Positions 58,857-64,000 of a DNA stretch of 64,000 nucleotides are shown piece after piece (positions within the stretch are counted from its first letter, which is position 1; each line of letters opens with the position of its first letter). Position numbers and translations under genes: made by a program. Origin of the DNA: M55B112 sp964539395 (GTDB taxonomy: Bacteria; Bacteroidota; Bacteroidia; Bacteroidales; GCA-2748055); contig CAZIIU010000019.1 of NCBI GenBank assembly GCA_964539395.1, positions 1 through 64,000 on the forward strand. Reading direction: 5' to 3'. The notes below the pieces were generated by a model that worked only from the letters and a program-made list of their open reading frames with translations, was not told the origin of the DNA and did not search any database.

Positions 58857-59632
58857 CGGCAGGTATAATCGATGCTTACTACCTCGGTAAGGTAATTCTC
58901 CTGCTTCACATTGATCTGCTCCGGGAAGCTGGAGGGGGTATATTTAATCTGGTTGTAATAAGTCACATCCTTTTGTAAATCTGACAGCTGTAATATGTTG
59001 TTAACATGCGACATCCCCTCGAACAGGAGCGTGAGGGAAGAAAAAGGGTGCCTCTGGCTGTCATAGGTATACCTGTATGCCTCTGTTGTGTCGCCCTGGA
59101 AACTGTTCAGCGACACATACTGAACAATATTGCCGGCAATATCATACATATACTCATTATAACGCTTCAGCTCCATATCCTCACTATCATCCATCTTCCC
59201 GAAGACCTTCTCAATTACCAGCTTGTTACCGTCGTATTCAAAAACACGATACCCTGTGTGCACCGTATCCAGGTCTTCGTGTGAGAACCGGTCCAGCCGC
59301 ATCCTGTATTCATCAATTCTCTCAGCAAGCTCATCACTGTATAAAATCCGCGATTCATGCTTTTGAAAAGTCTTAACATCCTTCCTCTCAACCTTCAGGA
59401 GTTTCCCGTCCTCCCGGTAGCTGTAGTAGTGTGTCTGAAAATTACTCCATACAATACGGTCGAGCCGTTCCTCTACATACTTGAAATCTGCAGTAACAGA
59501 GGTTGCTTTCGTCCCTTCTGCACTCATGCGGGTAATGCGCTGTGGTAAGCATTCAACTTCGGTCTGAGTGTCATCACATCCGGAAATGACAAACAATGTT
59601 ACTACAATCAAAGTTATGACGATCCTTTTCAT
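58853..59632 (-). CDS. Lipoprotein with YD-like repeats, unknown function
   Basis: 259 residues: lipoprotein signal ending VISGC. The mature protein has beta-repeat-like segments of the RHS/DUF4595 style (YSYREDGKLLKVERKD, FEYDGNKLVIEKVFG, YMYDIAGNIVQYVSLN, YRYTYDSQRHPFSS). Such repeats occur in many Bacteroidota surface lipoproteins of unknown role. Its stop codon overlaps that of glnS by 3 bases within a 4-base overlap of the two genes, with no room for a terminator between these convergent genes. Confidence 0.7.
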   Translation of the reverse strand: MKRIVITLIVVTLFVISGCDDTQTEVECLPQRITRMSAEGTKATSVTADFKYVEERLDRIVWSNFQTHYYSYREDGKLLKVERKDVKTFQKHESRILYSDELAERIDEYRMRLDRFSHEDLDTVHTGYRVFEYDGNKLVIEKVFGKMDDSEDMELKRYNEYMYDIAGNIVQYVSLNSFQGDTTEAYRYTYDSQRHPFSSLTLLFEGMSHVNNILQLSDLQKDVTYYNQIKYTPSSFPEQINVKQENYLTEVVSIDYTCR

Positions 59633-59917
59633 TGGCGATAATTACTACTTCAAAACTACAAATAGTACGCCTCCTGCATCGCTTTTGTTCTGTAATTTAC
59701 ATGGACACAATGAATTCATCCTTCATCATTCTCTCCGTATTGACAGAATCCCTGAAATGCAAAAAATCGATTTAGTCGTTGTGTTTTATCCATTCATCGA
59801 GGTCTTTTGTCCGTTTGTCATAGCTTGCCGAATTGGTCATACCTCTTTCATTAAAAACAGGAAGTGCAAAAGCCAAAAAACTTTAGCCTTTAACTGAATA
59901 AAAAACTATATTGCAGT

Positions 59918-60400
59918 ATGTATACCTATGAAAGGTTTAATCTGCAATTGGTGCCATGGTTCGCACTGGCGCTTGGCATTGTCTTTCTTATCCTCAGGAT
60001 GTACGCGGAGGCGGCAGTTGCAACCGCTATCGGGCTACCATTCTGCATCTCCTACAGGGGTTTCAATATCGACCCCCGGAACGGGCTGATAAGAAAGTAC
60101 GACCGGTTTCTTTGGTTCTACATTGGTGGCTGGCGTCCCATCCCCACGCCACAGTATGTCTCAGTGGTTCGTATCAGGCTCAGCAGCCGGCGTGTAACTC
60201 CCATGCCCTTCCCGACGCCGGAAAGCGGCAGGTCCTCGCGTACCTACCGGCTCAGCATTGTGGTCGACAGCAAGGAACGGTATATCTCACTCACCAACGG
60301 AAAAAGAACGGAAATGCTCGAAGAGGGACTGAAAGTAGCCCGGTTGCTGCAGGTAAAACTGTTCGATCATACCACCAGCCAGAAGAGATGGCTTGAGTAG
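59918..60400 (+). CDS. Small membrane protein with PH-like C-terminal domain, unknown
   Basis: 160 residues: TM helices at about 10-27 and 29-45, then a beta-rich cytoplasmic domain (GFNIDPRNGLIRKYDRFLWFYIGGW, RIRLSSRRVTPMPFP, RLSIVVDSKERYISLTNG) and a final helix (MLEEGLKVARLLQV). This two-helix plus PH-like layout resembles bacterial bPH/YdbT-type proteins, but no family is certain. It stands alone before a bidirectional hairpin and faces an OMP gene. Confidence 0.6.
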   Translation: MYTYERFNLQLVPWFALALGIVFLILRMYAEAAVATAIGLPFCISYRGFNIDPRNGLIRKYDRFLWFYIGGWRPIPTPQYVSVVRIRLSSRRVTPMPFPTPESGRSSRTYRLSIVVDSKERYISLTNGKRTEMLEEGLKVARLLQVKLFDHTTSQKRWLE

Positions 60401-60405
60401 GGTAC

Positions 60406-60437
60406 AAAAAAAGCGGGGGTATTTGAGATACCCCCGC
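60406..60437 (-). terminator. Intrinsic terminator, minus orientation
   Basis: GCGGGGGTAT (60413-60422) pairs perfectly with ATACCCCCGC (60428-60437) around a 5-base loop; on the minus strand a run of seven T follows (60412-60406). It terminates the OMP gene and may also stop the convergent plus-strand gene. Confidence 0.9.
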
Positions 60438-60458
60438 CCATATAAAATGATCATTTTC

Positions 60459-61088
60459 CTAGAACCACCAACCCAGTGTTACGATATACTGTGTCGACCT
60501 GGCATCAAAATTATGCGATGTGCTTCCAACAGTAAACGAGTCGCCATATTTCGACAGCGAACCCTCATACCTCAGGTCGATCGCAAGCTTTTTGAACAGG
60601 TCCACCCCGATACCTGCCTGGTAACCCCAGGTAAGACCGCCGGTAAGCGTCTCCAGGTCCTGCGATATCTCCACCAGGTCGTTCATCGAACTAATCACCG
60701 CAGATCCTACCGGTCCGGCGTTGATCCGTGCCGGCCCGAACTTTAAACCCACCAGCAACGGAATGTCAAATCGTTTGAACTTTACTTCCAGAAGCTCATT
60801 GCTGCCCCCCACCTGCTCCACCGATCCGGCAACAGCGTTAAAATATAACTCAGGCTGAACAAAGAACATGGCAATGTTGATCCTTGTCATCAGACCCACC
60901 TGGTAGCCCGTCACTGTCTCCCCTGTAACCAGGCTATACACATCGTTCCCGTCAGAGATCCCGGGTATATCATCCATCGAAATCGAGGAAAAATTCACCC
61001 CGGCTTTCAGTCCGTACTGAAAAAGCTGGGCATTCGCCGAAACAGCCACGAAAACTGCTGCTATTGAAAGAATTGCAATTTTTCTCAT
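60459..61088 (-). CDS. Outer-membrane beta-barrel protein (PorT-like family)
   Basis: 209 residues: signal peptide ending SANAQ, then an 8-stranded-barrel-like protein of the PorT/OmpA-like group: FQYGLKAGVNFSSISMDD at the start, alternating strands (VGLMTRINIAMFFVQPELYF, GLKFGPARINAGPVGS) and a C-terminal YIVTLGWWF ending in Phe. Function is structural or unknown. It is transcribed alone; the stop is 22 bases before the terminator. Confidence 0.82.
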   Translation of the reverse strand: MRKIAILSIAAVFVAVSANAQLFQYGLKAGVNFSSISMDDIPGISDGNDVYSLVTGETVTGYQVGLMTRINIAMFFVQPELYFNAVAGSVEQVGGSNELLEVKFKRFDIPLLVGLKFGPARINAGPVGSAVISSMNDLVEISQDLETLTGGLTWGYQAGIGVDLFKKLAIDLRYEGSLSKYGDSFTVGSTSHNFDARSTQYIVTLGWWF

Positions 61089-61126
61089 AGTTTTTAATTT
61101 AATGTGCGTTAAATTTTACATTTGTT

Positions 61127-61169
61127 AAACGGCAATGTACTGAAAATAGTTGCACTGTTGCCGTTTTTT
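61127..61169. terminator. Hairpin at the end of the gltX-tatD-tcdA operon
   Basis: AAACGGCAA (61127-61135) pairs with TTGCCGTTT (61158-61166); a T-run follows on the plus strand only. It lies just after the tcdA stop codon (minus strand), so may act as a weak bidirectional terminator. Confidence 0.45.
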
Positions 61170-61181
61170 CTTCAACACATT

Positions 61182-61937
61182 TCATGCCAAAGGCGACGTG
61201 AGCCCCTCCACCACCACCGAGGCGAGCATGCAGCCAAAGATCGCCGGCACATAGGAAACGGTTCCCGGAATGGATTTCTTGTACTGTTCATCCTCTGCAT
61301 CCGCCAACAGCTCCCTGCTTACCTGCTCGGTCGAGAAAACCACTTTAAATCCGCCTTCAACCCCCCTTTTCCGCAACTTCTTCCGCAGCAGGTAAGCCAG
61401 CCTGCAGTTGTAGCTGCGCTCAAAATCTGTAATAAATATTTTCGCAGGATCACTCCTGCCCCCTGATCCCATAGAACTTACCAACCGAAGTCCCTGCTTT
61501 ACCGCCAGCTCCATCAGCAACATCTTCGGCGTAAGGGTGTCGATGGCATCGACTACATAATCGTAACCGCCGTCAAGCAACCGTTCCACTGTACCTTCTT
61601 CAATGTAATCTTCGAAAACCTCTATTTCCAATGCCGGATTGATATCCAGCAGCCGTTCCCTCATCACCACAACTTTCAGCCTTCCAATGGTCGAATGGAA
61701 AGCCCCAACCTGCCGGTTGATATTGGTTGCCTGCACAACATCAGAGTCGGCTATGGTGATCTTCCCGATCCCCGCGCGTACCAGCATCTCGGAGGCCATT
61801 GCCCCGACACCCCCCATGCCCGCCACCAGCACATGCGCTTCCATCAACCCTCTGCACCGTTCCTCGCCAAGCAGCTGCACAGTACGTGCCATCCACCCGG
61901 GCAAGCCATTGTCTCTATTGCATACCCCTTCATTCAC
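61182..61937 (-). CDS. tcdA: tRNA threonylcarbamoyladenosine dehydratase
   Basis: 251-residue E1-like (ThiF/HesA) enzyme that cyclises t6A37 in tRNA to ct6A. ATP-binding AGMGGVGAMASEMLVRAGIG (residues 39-58), DATN-like QATNINRQVGAFHSTIG and the conserved VVDAIDTLTPKMLL; SSMGSGGRSDPAKIF is typical of TcdA. The final part (SIPGTVSYVPAIFGCMLAS) supports TcdA over ThiF. Overlaps tatD by 8 bp. Confidence 0.9.
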   Translation of the reverse strand: MNEGVCNRDNGLPGWMARTVQLLGEERCRGLMEAHVLVAGMGGVGAMASEMLVRAGIGKITIADSDVVQATNINRQVGAFHSTIGRLKVVVMRERLLDINPALEIEVFEDYIEEGTVERLLDGGYDYVVDAIDTLTPKMLLMELAVKQGLRLVSSMGSGGRSDPAKIFITDFERSYNCRLAYLLRKKLRKRGVEGGFKVVFSTEQVSRELLADAEDEQYKKSIPGTVSYVPAIFGCMLASVVVEGLTSPLA

Positions 61938-62616
61938 GCTGCTTCCTCCCTGAAAATATCGTTTGGACTTTCTTTGCCATGTGCAAACGTACCAACCCGG
62001 GTGAAATGTCCTTTATTTCCGCAGCTGCCCTGTAGATCTCCCCGACAGGCGCATCCGACTCATCGGTTTCCAGGAAAACACGCTCCAGCGGCAGTGCGCC
62101 GAAAACCTCCCTCACCTTATCCGACTCCAGCAAATGCTTCCCGAATGAGAGATAATATCCGCTTCCGAGCAGATCCTCCGCCATTTGCAGGCTACCCCTG
62201 TAGCCATGAATGATCATCGGTACTGACACACCGGCGGTACGCGAAAACCGGATCAGTTCCGTGTAACTCTTCACCGCGTGGATGATCACCGGCATCCCCA
62301 TAAGCTCCGCCAATTCCACCTGTTCCCCGAAAACCTTCATCTGCAACTCCCCCGGCACATCCGTGTAGCGGTCCAGTCCAACCTCACCAATGGCCAGCAC
62401 CATTGGATTCTCCGCAGCCATTCGAACGATTTTTAATGCAGGGGGAACATCCATGTCGCCAAGCTCCCAGGGATGCATCCCAACAGAGTAGACAGCGCCT
62501 GGTACCGGATCTGGCGGATACTCCCCGCTCTTCAGGCTGTGCAGTACCCACTCCTTCTTCCCGGCAGCAGAGCGGTGGGCGTGTATATTCACATATTGAT
62601 TATCGTCTGGTAACAT
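61930..62616 (-). CDS. TatD-family metal-dependent hydrolase
   Basis: 228 residues of the amidohydrolase-like TatD fold. Metal ligands: NIHAHRS (HxH), GEVGLDRY (Glu), VIIHAVKS, MIIHGYRG and ETDESDAPVGEIYR. It is shorter than classical TatD nucleases (about 260 residues), with short connecting loops. Possible DNase or tRNA-related hydrolase. It starts 2 bp after the gltX stop and overlaps tcdA, forming a tight operon. Confidence 0.85.
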   Translation of the reverse strand: MLPDDNQYVNIHAHRSAAGKKEWVLHSLKSGEYPPDPVPGAVYSVGMHPWELGDMDVPPALKIVRMAAENPMVLAIGEVGLDRYTDVPGELQMKVFGEQVELAELMGMPVIIHAVKSYTELIRFSRTAGVSVPMIIHGYRGSLQMAEDLLGSGYYLSFGKHLLESDKVREVFGALPLERVFLETDESDAPVGEIYRAAAEIKDISPGLVRLHMAKKVQTIFSGRKQRE

Positions 62617-62618
62617 CT

Positions 62619-64000
62619 CTAGCCCAAAGCAATGATACCCCTTTTAATACGATCGGTCACCTCTTTCCTGCCAAGGATCTCCGCGGTGGCGAAGAGCGAC
62701 GGACCCTTCAGTTCTCCCACCAGCAGGAGCCGCCAGGAATTCATCACTGCACCCATACTCCAACCGCGCTCTGCGATCTCTGCCTTCACCCGCTCTTCAA
62801 TGGTTGCAGCATCAAATGGTTCAATAGCCGATAATAATTCTGATAGCGTGTTCATTATGGCAGAACTCTCCTTGTTCCACCGCTTCTGTACCGCTTTCTT
62901 GTCATATTCCTCAGGCGCCTTAAAAAAGAATGCTGCATGCTCCCATAAATCGGCCACAAAACCGGCCCGCTCCCGGGTAAGTTCAATGATCGCCTTCAGT
63001 TTATCATTTTCAGCCTGAACGCCTTTCTCCTGAAGGATCTTCCGAAAATCACGGGCAAGCTCCTCTACCGGCCGCTGCTGCAAATACTGGTGGTTGAACC
63101 ACTTTGCCTTATCCGGATCAAATTTGGCACCCGAACGTCCGACCTTCTCCAGGTCGAAATCGCTGATCAGCTCATCCAGGGAGTAAAGTTCCTTCTCCGT
63201 TCCGGGGTTCCAACCGAGGAAGGCCAGGATATTGATGCACGCTTCCGGGAAATAGCCTGCTTCACGATAGCCGGGCGATACCTCGCCGGTGGATGAATCC
63301 CTCCAATCCAGAGGAAACACAGGAAAACCCCCTTTGTCACCATCCCGCTTGCTTAATTTACCCTTCCCGTCGGGCTTTAATAAAAGCGGTAAATGGGCAA
63401 ATTCAGGCATCTCCTCCTCCCAGCCAAGTGCCTTGTAGAGCATAACATGAAGCGGCAGTGAGGGCAGCCATTCCTCTCCCCTGATTACATGGGTGATCTT
63501 CATTTCATGGTCGTCTACCACATTCGCCAGGTGATACGTGGGTATCCCGTCCGATTTAAACAGCACCTTATCATCGAGGGTGCCGGCCCCGACTTCCAGT
63601 TCTCCCCTTACGAGGTCGCGCATTGTAATGACCTCATCCCCGGCGAATCTGAAACGAAGAACGTAGGGCACCCCCTTCTCAATCAATCGGCTGGTCTCCG
63701 CCTCAGAATAGGTGAGTGAATTCCTCATCCGCATTCTTGTAGAGCTGTCATAGCTGAAAGTCTCTCCCCATTCCTCAAACTCCTTCCTCCACTTTTCAAG
63801 CTCCTCAGGGGTATCAAACGCGTAGTAGGCGCTCCCCAAGTCCAACAGTTTTTCGGCAAAAGCACCATAAAGATCCTTTCTTTCCGACTGCCGGTAGGGT
63901 CCGTAAGGTCCCTGCTTGCCAGCCCCAATCCCTTCATCCGCATCAATTCCGCACCAACTGAGCGATTCCACTATATACTCCTCCGCGCCCGGAACAAACC
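62619..64000 (-). CDS. gltX: Glutamyl-tRNA synthetase, 5' end beyond window
   Basis: Open frame continues to the window edge (ending FVPGAEEYIVESLSWCGID in the family N-terminal region), so the first 35-45 residues including the HIGH motif are missing. Class I synthetase charging tRNA-Glu. KMSKS equivalent GKLSKRDGDKGG is present and the C-terminal anticodon-binding helices run to the stop at 62619 (KRGIIALG). It leads the tatD-tcdA operon. Confidence 0.93.
   Translation of the reverse strand, partial: FVPGAEEYIVESLSWCGIDADEGIGAGKQGPYGPYRQSERKDLYGAFAEKLLDLGSAYYAFDTPEELEKWRKEFEEWGETFSYDSSTRMRMRNSLTYSEAETSRLIEKGVPYVLRFRFAGDEVITMRDLVRGELEVGAGTLDDKVLFKSDGIPTYHLANVVDDHEMKITHVIRGEEWLPSLPLHVMLYKALGWEEEMPEFAHLPLLLKPDGKGKLSKRDGDKGGFPVFPLDWRDSSTGEVSPGYREAGYFPEACINILAFLGWNPGTEKELYSLDELISDFDLEKVGRSGAKFDPDKAKWFNHQYLQQRPVEELARDFRKILQEKGVQAENDKLKAIIELTRERAGFVADLWEHAAFFFKAPEEYDKKAVQKRWNKESSAIMNTLSELLSAIEPFDAATIEERVKAEIAERGWSMGAVMNSWRLLLVGELKGPSLFATAEILGRKEVTDRIKRGIIALG

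Overview
The window looks like a chromosomal segment of a free-living or polysaccharide-degrading Bacteroidota, most likely order Bacteroidales. The evidence is the gene content: GldA/GldF/GldG-type ABC genes, carboxypeptidase-like/TonB-dependent receptors, many lipoproteins, DUF4625, DUF6807 and ThuA proteins, GH29 fucosidase and sulfatase genes, and start regions without strong Shine-Dalgarno sequences. At least one TTTG-N19-TAnnTTTG promoter of the Bacteroidota type is visible. I cannot name the genus from sequence alone. There is no phage, insertion sequence, integron or CRISPR array.

Layout. 1-3.6 kb: AT-rich surface-polysaccharide genes (family 4 glycosyltransferase, NAD-dependent epimerase, WecA/TagO-like phosphosugar transferase), then a FemAB-like aminoacyltransferase. 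5.1-10.5 kb: a probable zinc (or other divalent metal) uptake operon on the minus strand. It encodes a Fur/Zur-family regulator, a small His-rich secreted protein, a TonB receptor and two His-rich DUF4625 lipoproteins, with a 15-bp palindrome at its head. 10.9-14.5 kb: a Cache-PAS-CBS-DUF294 membrane sensor with a metallophosphoesterase. 14.8-26.5 kb: an L-fucose locus with two FucP permeases, a KdgK-like kinase, GH29 alpha-L-fucosidase, an AraC regulator, a RhaB/FucK-like kinase, a sugar-binding-like lipoprotein and FucI; no aldolase is present. 26.6-31.9 kb: two small membrane proteins, a TonB receptor and a TolB-like/TPR/AraC regulator. 32.0-33.5 kb: a UroD-family protein with a truncated MFS gene. 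34.1-38.4 kb: gldA, gldF, gldG-like and DUF4340 genes. 39.3-43.1 kb: DoxX, Gfo/Idh/MocA oxidoreductase and sulfatase. 43.5-44.5 kb: a DUF2953-like/GerW pair. 44.7-53.1 kb: a Ser/Arg-rich protein, class A acid phosphatase, tRNA-Cys, an LRR protein, nitroreductase and a TonB receptor. 53.1-56.5 kb: a Gfo/Idh/MocA, ThuA and DUF6807 trio. 56.5-64 kb: housekeeping genes (CWC protein, folB, glnS, tcdA, tatD, gltX) with small envelope proteins.

A theme that ordinary annotation misses is repeat expansion. A Gly/Ala hexad array of about 150 residues sits in a predicted periplasmic turn of the TonB receptor at 50-53 kb. A Gly/Asp/Glu-rich insert of about 90 residues interrupts the nucleotidyltransferase domain at 11.7 kb. 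A shorter Gly-containing insert occurs in the sugar kinase at 20.9 kb. A non-coding array of about 20 units (17-19 bp) lies at 38.6 kb and shares a GGAACAGG core and 18-bp period with the receptor array. Intergenic tandem duplications with periods of 52, 66, 78 and 126 bp, and a 12-bp repeat running into a start codon at 17.47 kb, occur in the same window.

The most coherent candidate system is the 5.1-10.5 kb metal locus. The polymorphic repeat expansions are the most unusual structural signal. All functional statements are from reading the sequence; no database search was run.
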